DNA of 64,000 nucleotides from Paracidovorax konjaci (GCF_900112675.1 NZ_FOMQ01000019.1:1-64000); one strand, 5' to 3'. Positions 53,042 to 61,863 are shown, numbered from the stretch's first letter. The notes: generated by a model not told the origin, from the sequence alone. A program made the numbers and translations.

Positions 53042-53509
53042 ATGGCTTCACTCAACGCGTTCCTCGTGGCCGTCGAACTGGCGGAACGCCAGCGCGACGC
53101 CGCGCGCCAGACCCTGCAGGACATGCAGCGCGCGCGCCAGGCCTCCGAGGCGCAACTGCAGCAGCTCGAAAACTATGCCCACGAGACGGAGGGCCGGTGG
53201 GGGATGCGTGCCGACGCCACGGTCAAGCCCGAAGTCATGCACCACCACTACCACTTCATGGCTCGCCTGGGGCATGCCATGGGTTTGCAGAACAGCGTAG
53301 TGGGTGAGCAGGAAGGCCGTGTGCGTGCAGCCGGGCAAGCGCTGCTGCAGGCCGAGCTGCGCGTCACGGCCCTGCGCAAGGTGGTCGAGAAGCGGCGCAG
53401 GGACATCGAACACGCCGAAGCGCGGCGGGATCAGAAGCAGACGGACGAGCGTGCATCGCTGCAGTTCGGCAAGGCCCCAGGCATGGGGCCAGAGGAGCCA
53501 TCATCATGA
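53042..53509 (+). CDS. fliJ: Flagellar export protein FliJ
   Basis: FliJ is the coiled-coil stalk of the export ATPase and escorts chaperones. The product is 155 residues, almost entirely helical (VAVELAERQRDAARQTLQDM, LRKVVEKRRRDIEHAEARRD). It lies 18 bp after fliI and overlaps fliK by 4 bp. Name supported by coiled-coil character, length and position. Confidence 0.9.
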   Translation: MASLNAFLVAVELAERQRDAARQTLQDMQRARQASEAQLQQLENYAHETEGRWGMRADATVKPEVMHHHYHFMARLGHAMGLQNSVVGEQEGRVRAAGQALLQAELRVTALRKVVEKRRRDIEHAEARRDQKQTDERASLQFGKAPGMGPEEPSS

Positions 53510-54927
53510 ACACGGACACCCAGAATCGCATTGCCCGAGGCCCGTCCTCATCCCACGCCAGCCACGAAGCGCGCGGAACCCGGGGGGCAGCCAAGACGGC
53601 CGGTGCGCAGGGGGCCACCGATGGTGCCGATGCCGCGGCGGCCGGACAGGGCGGCTTTTCGATGCTGCTGGCATCGTTGGGCGCCGACCTGGGGGCTGGG
53701 GATGCCGTGGCCGGCGCGGCTGCTGGCGCAGCAGGGTTTGCGGCGGAAGATCCGCTGCTGCCGGGCACGCCGGACGCCGGGCTTTCGGGGGGCGCTGCCT
53801 TCGCCGCCACGGACCCTTCGGCGCTCGCACTGCAGGGAATGCTGCCCACGGCGCTGGCTTCCGGCTGGTCCGGCGTTGGTGTCGGCGTCGTTGGCACCGG
53901 TGCGGGGCCAGGCGTTTCGGGCATGGGCTTCGGGCAGGCTTCCCGGGCCGTGGGTCTGATGGATGCCAGCAGCCTGGTGGGCCAGACGGCCCTTATCGAT
54001 GGGGCTGCGGATGTCTCCGGGGGGGCTGCAGCCGGTGCAGGCAAGGGGCTGGGTGCCCCACGCGCCGGCATGGCGCGGGGCGCCCACTCCGCCATGGGTT
54101 CAGCGGGCGGCCCGGGCCAGGAGGCTGCTGTCGCAGCAGGCAGCGGTTTCGCCGTTCCGGTCCACGGCGCCAAGGGCGAGGGGACTGTCGGCCTTGGGGA
54201 CAGCAGCGCGGCACTGCAAAGCGCTGCCGCCTCCCTGGCCGGCGCCGAACGCCGGGAAGCAGGGGCGCTGCCAGCGGGCGCGCACGGTGCCGGGCGCGGC
54301 AGTGAGTCGAACCTGCAGGGGCAGGCGGCCGGCGGTGGCGCCGATGTACAGGCCACGGCCTTGCAGGCATCGGCCCGCACGGAAAGCAGCCCGTCCTTCG
54401 CGGCGGCGGTGGAACGCTCAGCCGGCCCGGGCGTGGCGGACGGGGCTCACCCCGTCGACGCTGGCGCAGGCACGGGATCGGGCGGCGCCGTAGGCGTGCC
54501 CGATCCCTCGCAGGTCGCCATGGAAGACCAGATTGCCGAGCAGGTGGCCTATTGGGTGCACCAGAAAACGCAGAATGCCGAGCTCACGATCGACCGGGAC
54601 GGTCAGCCGGTCGAGATCTCCGTGTCTCTCTCGGGCAATGAGGCCCATGTCGCTTTCCGCAGCGACCAGTCCCAGACCCGGGACCTGCTGGACACCAGCG
54701 TTTCCCAGTTGCGCGAACTGTTGCGCAGCGAAGGCCTCGAGCTGGCGGGCGTCACGGTCGGCCAGTCGGGCGGCAACGGCGCGGGCGATGCGTCGGGCCG
54801 GCAGTCGGCCAGGGGCGAAGGGGCCCGCGTCACCCGGGTGCAGTCTGGGGGCGGCCAGTCCTCCGCGCCTGCGGCCGTGGCGCGTCCCGCAGCCCATCCG
54901 GACCGGGCGCTCGACGTGTTCGTCTGA
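53506..54927 (+). CDS. fliK: Hook-length control protein FliK
   Basis: FliK measures the hook and triggers the FlhB switch. The product is 473 residues. The N-terminal ~330 residues are very rich in Ala, Gly and Ser and poorly conserved, as expected for the ruler part. The C-terminal Flg_hook domain (about 340-430) contains QNAELTIDRDGQPVEISVSL and LRELLRSEGLELAGVTV. It overlaps fliJ by 4 bp and ends 221 bp before fliL. Confidence 0.92.
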   Translation: MNTDTQNRIARGPSSSHASHEARGTRGAAKTAGAQGATDGADAAAAGQGGFSMLLASLGADLGAGDAVAGAAAGAAGFAAEDPLLPGTPDAGLSGGAAFAATDPSALALQGMLPTALASGWSGVGVGVVGTGAGPGVSGMGFGQASRAVGLMDASSLVGQTALIDGAADVSGGAAAGAGKGLGAPRAGMARGAHSAMGSAGGPGQEAAVAAGSGFAVPVHGAKGEGTVGLGDSSAALQSAAASLAGAERREAGALPAGAHGAGRGSESNLQGQAAGGGADVQATALQASARTESSPSFAAAVERSAGPGVADGAHPVDAGAGTGSGGAVGVPDPSQVAMEDQIAEQVAYWVHQKTQNAELTIDRDGQPVEISVSLSGNEAHVAFRSDQSQTRDLLDTSVSQLRELLRSEGLELAGVTVGQSGGNGAGDASGRQSARGEGARVTRVQSGGGQSSAPAAVARPAAHPDRALDVFV

Positions 54928-55013
54928 CGCCGGGCCGGGCGGCAGCCATCGGAGGGGCACTGCAGGGTGGGTGCAACGGGCGGAAGGCGGTGGTTTCCAC
55001 CCTTATTCTGGCT

Positions 55014-55041
55014 ATTATTGGTCGCGCTGGTGCCCAATAAT
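55014..55041. promoter_or_regulatory. Inverted repeat upstream of fliL
   Basis: ATTATTGG (55014-55021) and CCAATAAT (55034-55041) form a perfect 8-bp inverted repeat with a 12-nt spacer, 108 bp upstream of fliL in the 221-bp fliK-fliL gap. Arm length and spacing resemble a dimeric activator site and may mark the start of a separate fliL-R operon. The arm orientation is everted relative to the flhB box. Confidence 0.5.
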
Positions 55042-55148
55042 GCCCCCATGCGAGAGGCCCGCGGCGATAAGGATCGTGCCGAGTCCCTTGCCTTTGCCGG
55101 CCAACCGCCGCCCCTGTTGTCCGATTCCGTTGCGCAAGGAAATCCAAC

Positions 55149-55724
55149 GTGTCCGCCAATCCTCCTGCCGCAGCTGCCGCCAAGCCCAAAAGCAAGAAGC
55201 TGGTCCTGATCATCGCCATCGTGGTGGTGTTGGCCCTGGTCGGTGGTGGTGCGGCCTGGTTCCTCCTGTCCAAGCGCAGCCATGCTGCCGACGATGAGGA
55301 GGGCGCTGCGCCTGCGCCCAAGGCCACGGCGCCGAAGGTGGCGCCCACCTTCCTGCCCATCGAGAACATGGTGGTGAACCTTGCCGACTCCGGTGGAGAG
55401 CGTTTCGCCCAGATCGGCCTCACGCTGGAACTGGCGGATGCCAAGACCGCCGACACGGTCAAGCAATACCTGCCCAGCATCCGCAATGCGATCCTGTTGC
55501 TGGTATCGCAGCGCACGGCCCAGGAGTTGCTGGGGCGCGAGGGCAAGGAAAAGCTGGCCGCCGACATCCGCCGCGAGGTGTCGCGCCCGCTGGGCTACAC
55601 CGTGGCCAAGCCGCGCAAGCGGCCGGCCAGCGAAGAGGAAGAGGAAGGCGAAGAGGCGCACCGCCCGAAGGCCGACACCAACCCCGTGCGGCAGGTGCTG
55701 TTCTCCAGTTTCATCATCCAGTGA
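55149..55724 (+). CDS. fliL: Flagellar basal body-associated protein FliL
   Basis: FliL surrounds the stator and supports motor function. The product is 191 residues, starting at GTG with an AAGGAAA site upstream. It has a single N-terminal membrane segment (LVLIIAIVVVLALVGGGAAW) and the periplasmic FliL domain (LPIENMVVNLADSGGERFAQ, LGREGKEKLAADI). A charged Glu-rich insertion lies near residues 160-170. First gene of fliLMNOPQR. Confidence 0.94.
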   Translation: MSANPPAAAAAKPKSKKLVLIIAIVVVLALVGGGAAWFLLSKRSHAADDEEGAAPAPKATAPKVAPTFLPIENMVVNLADSGGERFAQIGLTLELADAKTADTVKQYLPSIRNAILLLVSQRTAQELLGREGKEKLAADIRREVSRPLGYTVAKPRKRPASEEEEEGEEAHRPKADTNPVRQVLFSSFIIQ

Positions 55725-55742
55725 CCCGGCAGGAGATTTCCG

Positions 55743-56747
55743 ATGAGCGAATCATTCCTTTCCCAGGAAGAAGTCGATGCCCTGCTGGAAGGCGTCACTG
55801 GCGAGAGCCAGAAATCCGTCGAAGAGGCGGCGGAAACCGGCGCGGTCCGCAACTACGACATTTCCAGCCAGGAGCGCATCGTTCGTGGCCGCATGCCGAC
55901 GATGGAAATCGTCAACGAGCGGTTCGCACGCAACTTCCGCATCGGCTTGTTCAACTTCATCCGGCGCAGCCCCGAGATCTCCGTGGGCACGGTGTCCGTG
56001 CAACGCTACAGCGCGTTCCTGCGCGAGCTGGCGGTCCCCACCAATTTCAACATCGTGGCCATCCGGCCGCTGCGCGGCAGCGGGCTGATCGTCTGCGAAC
56101 CTTCGCTCGTATTCGGCATCATCGACACGCTCTACGGTGGAGTGGGCAAGTTCCAGACCCGCATCGAAGGCCGGGACTTCTCCCCGACCGAGCAGCGCGT
56201 CATCAACCGCCTGGTGGACGTGATCTGTGCCGAATACAAGAAGGCCTGGCACGGCATCTATCCGCTGGAGCTGGAGTACCAGCGTTCGGAAATGCAGCCG
56301 CAGTTCGCGAACATCGCCACGCCGAGCGAGATCGTGGTGTCCACGGCTTTCCAGCTCGAAATCGGCGATCTGTCCGGCGCCATCCACATCTGCATGCCCT
56401 ATGCGACGCTGGAGCCGATCCGCGACGTGCTCTATTCCTCGACCCAGGGCGACTCCATCGAGGTGGACCGCCGCTGGGTGCGCGTGCTGACCCGTGAAAT
56501 CCAGGCCGCCGAGGTGACCCTGGTGGCGGAGTTGGCGCGAGCCGATGCCACGGTGGAGCAGCTCCTGGCCATGAAACCCGGCGACTTCATCGAACTCGAC
56601 CGGGAGCCGCGCATCCGGGCCTCCATCGGCGGGGTCCCCATCTTCGAGTGCCAGTACGGCACGCACAATTCCAAGTACGCCATCCGCATCGAGGAATGCC
56701 TGCGCAATCCCGATCTGAACTGGCTGGGAGAAAAGAATGTCAACTGA
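55743..56747 (+). CDS. fliM: Flagellar motor switch protein FliM
   Basis: FliM is the C-ring component that binds CheY-P. The product is 334 residues. The N-terminal CheY-binding peptide LSQEEVDALLEGV is intact. The middle CheC-like domain holds LVFGIIDTLYGGVGKFQTRI with FSPTEQRVINRLV, and the C-terminal SpoA domain is present. It overlaps fliN by 11 bp. Confidence 0.97.
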   Translation: MSESFLSQEEVDALLEGVTGESQKSVEEAAETGAVRNYDISSQERIVRGRMPTMEIVNERFARNFRIGLFNFIRRSPEISVGTVSVQRYSAFLRELAVPTNFNIVAIRPLRGSGLIVCEPSLVFGIIDTLYGGVGKFQTRIEGRDFSPTEQRVINRLVDVICAEYKKAWHGIYPLELEYQRSEMQPQFANIATPSEIVVSTAFQLEIGDLSGAIHICMPYATLEPIRDVLYSSTQGDSIEVDRRWVRVLTREIQAAEVTLVAELARADATVEQLLAMKPGDFIELDREPRIRASIGGVPIFECQYGTHNSKYAIRIEECLRNPDLNWLGEKNVN

Positions 56748-57174
56748 AGGCGACAACGACGGCAAGAATGCAGCGGACGATCCGTTCGCCGGCTGGGCCG
56801 AGGCCCTGGAAGAGCAGAAGCGCTCCGACGACGCGCCCCCGCCGGACCAGGGCGGGCCGCTGGCGGGCGATCCTGTCCGGCCGTTCTCGTCGAGCAACGA
56901 GGCACCGGTCAACGACATCAACATGGTGCTCGACATCCCGGTCCAACTGTCCGTGGAGCTCGGGCGCACCAAGGTGCCCATCAAGTACATCCTGCAGCTG
57001 GCGCAAGGCTCGGTGGTGGAGCTGGATGCGCTGGCGGGTGAGCCCATGGATGTGCTCGTCAATGGGTACCTCATCGCGCAAGGGGAAGTGGTGGTGGTGA
57101 ACGACAAGTTCGGCATCCGGCTGACGGATGTGGTCACGCCTTCGGAGCGGCTGCGCCGCGTGAGCCGTGGATAA
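56737..57174 (+). CDS. fliN: Flagellar motor switch protein FliN
   Basis: FliN is the C-ring base protein. The product is 145 residues with an acidic variable N-terminus and the C-terminal SpoA domain (INMVLDIPVQLSVELGRTKV, EPMDVLVNGYLIAQGEVVVV, FGIRLTDVV). It overlaps fliM by 11 bp and fliO by 8 bp. Confidence 0.97.
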   Translation: MSTEGDNDGKNAADDPFAGWAEALEEQKRSDDAPPPDQGGPLAGDPVRPFSSSNEAPVNDINMVLDIPVQLSVELGRTKVPIKYILQLAQGSVVELDALAGEPMDVLVNGYLIAQGEVVVVNDKFGIRLTDVVTPSERLRRVSRG

Positions 57175-57559
57175 CGCCGCTCCGGGCGCCGGCATGGCGC
57201 AGACGCTGGTCATCGTCGTCCTGTTCATCGCTGCCGTGGCCTTGCTGCCGTGGCTCATTCGCCGGCTGCAGCAGCGGCAGGCGGCAGCCCTGGGTTCCAG
57301 TGCGGGAGCCGCGGCCAAGGTGCTGTCCGCCGTCGCGGTGGGGCCGCAGCAGCGGGTGGTGACCGTGGAAGTCGGTCCCGACCATCAGCGTGTGTGGCTG
57401 GTGTTGGGTGTCACGGCACAGCAGGTGCAGTGCCTGCACGTATTGAATCCTGCTGCTCCTGCGCGGCCGGGTGCGCCCGTGGGACTGCCTCCGGCCTCGT
57501 TCGCCGGCGAAATGGCGGCCGCCAACCAGCGCCACGACGGGCCTGCTTCGCATGGTTGA
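57167..57559 (+). CDS. fliO: Flagellar export apparatus assembly protein FliO
   Basis: FliO is a membrane chaperone for assembly of the FliP pore. The product is 130 residues from a GTG start. It has one N-terminal membrane segment (TLVIVVLFIAAVALLPWLI) and a cytoplasmic SH3-like part (VLSAVAVGPQQRVVTVEVG, VWLVLGVTAQQVQCLHVL). It overlaps fliN and fliP by 8 bp each. The family diverges quickly, so position is an important part of the evidence. Confidence 0.88.
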   Translation: MDNAAPGAGMAQTLVIVVLFIAAVALLPWLIRRLQQRQAAALGSSAGAAAKVLSAVAVGPQQRVVTVEVGPDHQRVWLVLGVTAQQVQCLHVLNPAAPARPGAPVGLPPASFAGEMAAANQRHDGPASHG

Positions 57560-58361
57560 AGTAGCGGCGACCTCCACGGGGCGGGCGTGTCGCGCAGCCA
57601 CCTTCGGCGCGCGAGTAGGCGCCATTGCGCTGGGAGGCGCTGCGTGGCTGCTGGTGCCTGCTGCGGCGTGGGCGCAGGCGGCAACCAATGCCAATCTTCC
57701 GGTGCTCGTGGGTTCTGGCGCAGGCGGCGCGAGCTACTCGGTGCCCATCCAGACCCTGTTGTTCTTCACGGCCCTGTCGTTCCTGCCGGCCGTGCTGCTC
57801 ATGATGACGGGCTTCACTCGCATCGTCATCGTTCTGTCCCTGCTGCGGCAGGCGATCGGCACGCAGTCGGCGCCACCGAACCAGGTCATCGTCGGCCTGT
57901 CTTTGTTCCTGACGTTCTTCGTGATGGGCCCGACGTTCGATCGGGTGTACCAGGACGCCTACGTGCCCTACACCAGCAATGCCATCACCTTCGAGCAGGC
58001 GGTGGAGCGCGCGGAAGCTCCGATGCGTTCGTTCATGCTCAAGCAGACGCGCCAGTCGGATTTCGCCCTGTTCGCGCGCCTGGCCCGGCTACCGTCCGGT
58101 GCCACGGCGGAAACGGCGCCCCTACGGGTGCTGGTGCCTGCATTCGTCACGAGCGAGCTCAAATCGGCCTTCCAGATCGGGTTCATGATCTTCATCCCGT
58201 TCCTGGTGATCGACATGGTGGTGTCGAGCATCCTGATGTCATTGGGCATGATGATGCTGTCGCCGGTACTCGTGGCGTTGCCGTTCAAGCTCATGCTGTT
58301 CGTGCTGGCCGATGGCTGGAATTTGCTGATCGGCTCCCTGGCCGCCAGCTTCGTGACCTGA
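57552..58361 (+). CDS. fliP: Flagellar export pore protein FliP
   Basis: FliP forms the pentameric export pore with FliQ and FliR. The product is 269 residues from ATG 57552 within the fliO end. It has a cleavable signal peptide (hydrophobic VGAIALGGAAWLLVPAAA, cleavage near WAQA) and the hallmark TGFTRIVIVLSLLRQAIGTQ and FQIGFMIFIPFLVIDMVVSS. fliQ follows 15 bp later. Confidence 0.96.
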   Translation: MVEVAATSTGRACRAATFGARVGAIALGGAAWLLVPAAAWAQAATNANLPVLVGSGAGGASYSVPIQTLLFFTALSFLPAVLLMMTGFTRIVIVLSLLRQAIGTQSAPPNQVIVGLSLFLTFFVMGPTFDRVYQDAYVPYTSNAITFEQAVERAEAPMRSFMLKQTRQSDFALFARLARLPSGATAETAPLRVLVPAFVTSELKSAFQIGFMIFIPFLVIDMVVSSILMSLGMMMLSPVLVALPFKLMLFVLADGWNLLIGSLAASFVT

Positions 58362-58376
58362 AAAAGGAGTCTGCGC

Positions 58377-58646
58377 ATGACCTCGCAAATGGTCCTGACG
58401 ATGGGGCGCGACGCGCTGACGCTGCTGCTCATGGTGTCGATGCCCGTGCTCGGCGTCGTCATGGCGGTAGGGCTGATCGTCAGCATCTTCCAGGCGGTGA
58501 CGCAGATCCATGAAGCCACTCTGGCCTTCGTGCCCAAATTGATCGCTGCCATGGTCGTGTTTGCTGTCGTCGGCCCCTGGATGATCACCTCGCTGGTGGA
58601 TTACATCCGGCGAACCATCGAGTCCATTCCGTCCGTCGTGACGTGA
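58377..58646 (+). CDS. fliQ: Flagellar export pore protein FliQ
   Basis: FliQ is the small two-helix pore subunit. The product is 89 residues, the standard length, with two membrane segments and the conserved GLIVSIFQAVTQIHEATLAF. An AAAAAGGAG ribosome site precedes the ATG. The stop overlaps the fliR start by 4 bp. Confidence 0.96.
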   Translation: MTSQMVLTMGRDALTLLLMVSMPVLGVVMAVGLIVSIFQAVTQIHEATLAFVPKLIAAMVVFAVVGPWMITSLVDYIRRTIESIPSVVT

Positions 58647-59413
58647 TCACTTTTTCCGAAGCGCAGATCATGGCCTGGCTATCGCCGGTGCTGTGGCCGT
58701 TTTTGCGGGTCCTGGCCCTGTTCATGGTAGCCCCGGTTTTTTCGATGCGAAGCATCCCGGTGCGGGTGAAGGTCGGCCTTGCGTTCCTCGTGGCTGTGTG
58801 CGCGCAGGCTGCCTTGCCCGACCAGCCTGTCATCAGCGTGAATGGGCGCGATGCATTCGGTGCGGTCGCCCAACAGGTGACCGTGGGGCTGGCCATCGGC
58901 TTTGCGGTACGCCTCGTGTTTGCGGCGGTGGAGCTGGCCGGTGAAGTCATCGGCCTGCAGATGGGTCTCAACTTCGCTTCTTTTTTCGATCCTTCCACCA
59001 GCGGGCAGGTGAGCGCTGTGGGACGGTTTTTCGGGCACATGGCGCTGCTTCTGTTCGTCGTCATCAATGGCCACCTCATGGTGCTCATGGCGGTGGTCAA
59101 AAGCTTCGATGCCTTTCCCGTGGATGGCAATTTCATGCAGGCGCTCGGGCAGATGCGCTTGCACGATCTGGGTGCCTCCTTGTTCTCCAGCGCCCTCTGG
59201 ATCGCGCTGCCCATGATTGCGCTGCTGCTGTTCGTCAACCTCGCGCTGGGGGTGATCTCGCGCGTGGCGCCTCAGATGAATATCTATGCGGTGGGCTTTC
59301 CGGTGACGTTGACGGTCGGGCTGCTGGGCATCGCGGCCACGTTGCCGATGCTGGAGCAGCCGGTGCTCGCCCTCATGCAGCAATCCATCGATCTCTTTGC
59401 CTCACAGCGGTAG
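58643..59413 (+). CDS. fliR: Flagellar export pore protein FliR
   Basis: FliR completes the export pore and contacts FlhB. The product is 256 residues with a GTG start coupled to fliQ. It has about six membrane segments, with conserved VGLAFLVAVCAQAALP and IGLQMGLNFASFFDPSTSGQ. It is the last gene of fliLMNOPQR and ends 26 bp before a convergent regulator gene. Confidence 0.95.
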   Translation: MITFSEAQIMAWLSPVLWPFLRVLALFMVAPVFSMRSIPVRVKVGLAFLVAVCAQAALPDQPVISVNGRDAFGAVAQQVTVGLAIGFAVRLVFAAVELAGEVIGLQMGLNFASFFDPSTSGQVSAVGRFFGHMALLLFVVINGHLMVLMAVVKSFDAFPVDGNFMQALGQMRLHDLGASLFSSALWIALPMIALLLFVNLALGVISRVAPQMNIYAVGFPVTLTVGLLGIAATLPMLEQPVLALMQQSIDLFASQR

Positions 59414-59439
59414 GGCTACCTCCGGCGCTATATACCACC

Positions 59440-60069
59440 TCACACCAGCTGGTTGCGGATGGCGTAGACGGTCAATTCTGCGTTGTTGGTGAGCTTGAGT
59501 TTTTCCAGCACCCGCGAGCGGTAAACACTCACGGTCTTCGGGCTCAGCATCAGTTCCTCGGCGATGTCGGAGAGACGCCTTCCAGACGCAATCTTTACGA
59601 GCGTTTGCAATTCCCGTTCAGACAGCGCCTCATGGGGAAGCTCCGAAGCGGGCTGTGCAAGACTGTCCGCGAGCATCTGGGCCACTTCCGGTGTCAGGTA
59701 TTTCCGTCCTTTCATGACGGTACGGACGGCCTCGATCAGCTCCACGGGATCCCCGGCTTTGTTGGCATAGCCCTGCGCGCCTGCCCGCAGGCATCTCAAG
59801 GCGTACTGGTCTTCCGGATACATCGAAACCACCAGTACTTTGATGGCGGAGTCCGTTTCCCGCAGGCTCGTCAGCACCTCGAGCCCGCTGCGCCCTGGCA
59901 TGTTCAGGTCGAGAAGCAGGACATCGCACGGCACCGTGCGCAGAGTTTCCCTCAGCTCGGAATAGCCCCCGGCCTCCCCTGTGACCTGGATGTCCGGTGC
60001 CTCGGTGAGCGTGTCGCGAATGCCACGGCGCAGAACGGCGTGGTCATCGCAGAGTACGACGTGAATCAT
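59440..60069 (-). CDS. NarL/FixJ-family response regulator
   Basis: The product is 209 residues. The receiver domain (1-120) has acidic residues D8/D9 and phospho-acceptor D54 in LLLDLNMPGRSG. The C-terminal LuxR-type helix-turn-helix (about 145-205) reads LSERELQTLVKIASGRRLSD and LSPKTVSVYRSRVLEKLK. The ATG overlaps the stop of the upstream kinase gene (ATGA), so the two form a two-component system. The signal and target genes are unknown; the location between fliR and the che genes suggests a link to motility. Confidence 0.88.
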   Translation of the reverse strand: MIHVVLCDDHAVLRRGIRDTLTEAPDIQVTGEAGGYSELRETLRTVPCDVLLLDLNMPGRSGLEVLTSLRETDSAIKVLVVSMYPEDQYALRCLRAGAQGYANKAGDPVELIEAVRTVMKGRKYLTPEVAQMLADSLAQPASELPHEALSERELQTLVKIASGRRLSDIAEELMLSPKTVSVYRSRVLEKLKLTNNAELTVYAIRNQLV

Positions 60070-61184
60070 TGGACTTCTCCCCGGTCTGCTGTGTGAAGGC
60101 CGTCCTGTCCATCCAGCGGAACGGACACGATGACCGAGGTGCCGCGGCCCGGCTGGCTGCTGATGTCGAGCCAGCCTCCCACTGTTCTCGCGCGCTCTTG
60201 CAGGCCCTTCAGGCCGAACGATTTGGGCTTGTGCCGCACGGCAGGCTCCATGCCCCGGCCATCATCCGTTACCTCCAGTGTCAAAACCCTCTCGCTGTCC
60301 GAAAGATCGATCGTTACCTGCTTTGCCTCAGCGTACTTGGAAATGTTGGTGAGCGCTTCCTGGGCCGTACGGTAGGCCACCAGTTGAATATCACTGGACA
60401 CTTCCATCGTGTCGCGGTTGGCATGGACCCGGGTGGGAATTCCTGTGCGCCGTTCAAAGCTTTCCGCCAACCATTGCACGGCTGCGACCAAGCCCTGGTC
60501 GAGGATGGGCGGGCGCAGATTCATCATGATCCGTTGGCTGGCACCAATGGCGTGCTGCAGCATTTCCGTGGCGCTCTCCGCATGCTGGCGGACAGCGTCT
60601 TCGCCGGTGTGCCGCGCGATCCATCCCATGTCGAACCGCACCGCAGTCAGGGCTCCGCCGATGTCATCGTGGATCTCCCGGGCAATCGCCGCCCGTTCCT
60701 TCTCGATGGAAGACTGCAGATGCTCGGTCAGTTCCGCCAGGCGCCGTTCGGATGCCGCCAGTTCACGGGTGGCCTGCTCGCGCGCTTTGCGGGCCTCGTG
60801 CACTTCGATGGCACGATCGATTACCCGGGGCAGCCGGCCCATGTCGTCCTTCAACAGGTAGTCGGACATGCCCAGCCGTATCGCATCCACCGCTGCGGCC
60901 TCGCCGATCGCGCCGGACAGCAAGACGAACGGGGGAGCATCACCACGCCCCTCCACGAACTGCCATGCGTCCAGGGCGGTGAAGCCGGGGAGGCGGTAGT
61001 CGGCGAGGATCAGATTGAATCGTTCGGCGCCCAGCCAGGCGATGAATGACTCCATCGTGTCTGCGTGGCGGATTTCATACATCCCGTTGGCGCGGCGCAA
61101 CGTAATGCAGGCCAAAGCATGGTCTGCAGGGGAATCTTCGAGATGCAGGATACGCAGGGGTTTAACCGTTACTCCTGAAGCCAT
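60066..61184 (-). CDS. Hybrid sensor kinase with N-terminal receiver and HisKA_3 core
   Basis: The product is 372 residues from ATG 61184 (MASGVTVKPLRILHLEDSPA). There is no membrane segment. A receiver domain (10-125, phospho-acceptor D62) precedes a coiled coil, the HisKA_3 box with H172 (IAREIHDDIGGALTAVRFDM), and a HATPase domain (TAQEALTNISKYAEA, DDGRGM, FGLKGLQERARTVGGWLDIS). The kinase is therefore cytoplasmic and likely takes its input by phosphotransfer to its receiver. It is co-transcribed with the NarL-type regulator and is divergent from the CheZ-like gene. No strong ribosome site is seen before the start. Confidence 0.85.
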   Translation of the reverse strand: MASGVTVKPLRILHLEDSPADHALACITLRRANGMYEIRHADTMESFIAWLGAERFNLILADYRLPGFTALDAWQFVEGRGDAPPFVLLSGAIGEAAAVDAIRLGMSDYLLKDDMGRLPRVIDRAIEVHEARKAREQATRELAASERRLAELTEHLQSSIEKERAAIAREIHDDIGGALTAVRFDMGWIARHTGEDAVRQHAESATEMLQHAIGASQRIMMNLRPPILDQGLVAAVQWLAESFERRTGIPTRVHANRDTMEVSSDIQLVAYRTAQEALTNISKYAEAKQVTIDLSDSERVLTLEVTDDGRGMEPAVRHKPKSFGLKGLQERARTVGGWLDISSQPGRGTSVIVSVPLDGQDGLHTADRGEVQ

Positions 61185-61213
61185 ATGAACGCTATCATAG
61201 GATACATATTGGA

Positions 61214-61231
61214 ACAAACGGCTCCGTTTGT
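61214..61231. promoter_or_regulatory. Inverted repeat in the kinase / CheZ-like divergent promoter region
   Basis: ACAAACGG-CT-CCGTTTGT is a perfect 8-bp inverted repeat 30 bp upstream of the hybrid kinase gene. It could be an operator or a small RNA hairpin. Nothing else notable lies in the 183-bp divergent region. Confidence 0.35.
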
Positions 61232-61367
61232 CCTGTGCGGAGGTGCTTTGCTGAAAGCCTGAATCAGGCTCGACGTTGCACCGTTTGCCGGTGGTGTCGG
61301 CCACCAGCGTGTGTTTGCCGGAATGGATTTAGCGTGCCCTGAGCCCGCCTGCTGCCATGGAGAAACC

Positions 61368-61814
61368 ATGCAATCTACGCTAACAAGCCCCGACGAGCCA
61401 GGAGTTCAGCTTCCGGTCATGGTGGCCGCTGAACTTCAGGATTCCCTGCTCGTCGTCATGCACGATCTGCATCGTCTTGAAGGCCTGCTCAGCCACGCCA
61501 CGGACAATCTGCTCGCCCGCTTTGGGGAGGCCAATCAGGCACTTTCCGATGAGTTCATCAAGGACTCGCCGGAGCTGTTGGCACTGCGCAATGCCTTGAG
61601 AAGTGCTGTCACAGAATTGCAGTTCCAAGACATGGCGTCCCAGTTGATCTGGCACACCACGAAGGTGCTGCAGGGATGTGCATTCAGGCTCGCCTCCGAA
61701 GCCATGGGTTCGGAAGAGGGAGAAGAGGCGGCACCATTTGCCGAGATGGCGCCCGATCGTCCCAATCCCGTGACCCAAAGCGAAATGGACGCCGGTTCCA
61801 TTGACCTGTTCTGA
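61368..61814 (+). CDS. CheZ-like chemotaxis protein, putative CheY phosphatase
   Basis: The product is 148 residues from ATG 61368, set by GGAGAAACC just upstream. It is helical. The segment ELQFQDMASQLIWHTTKVL carries a DxxxQ motif (D88, Q92), as in the active site of CheZ (D133 and Q137 in the CheZ at 22631). The C-terminus SEMDAGSIDLF resembles the short CheY-binding tail of CheZ (SEVDDLLASLGF). It lies 49 bp before a second cheY, followed by cheA. I infer a CheY-P phosphatase or CheY-binding function. The family is not one I can name with certainty. Confidence 0.6.
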   Translation: MQSTLTSPDEPGVQLPVMVAAELQDSLLVVMHDLHRLEGLLSHATDNLLARFGEANQALSDEFIKDSPELLALRNALRSAVTELQFQDMASQLIWHTTKVLQGCAFRLASEAMGSEEGEEAAPFAEMAPDRPNPVTQSEMDAGSIDLF

Positions 61815-61863
61815 CCTTTGCCCGTCTGGTTACCTTATATATTCAAGTGAGTTGGAGCCTTAA

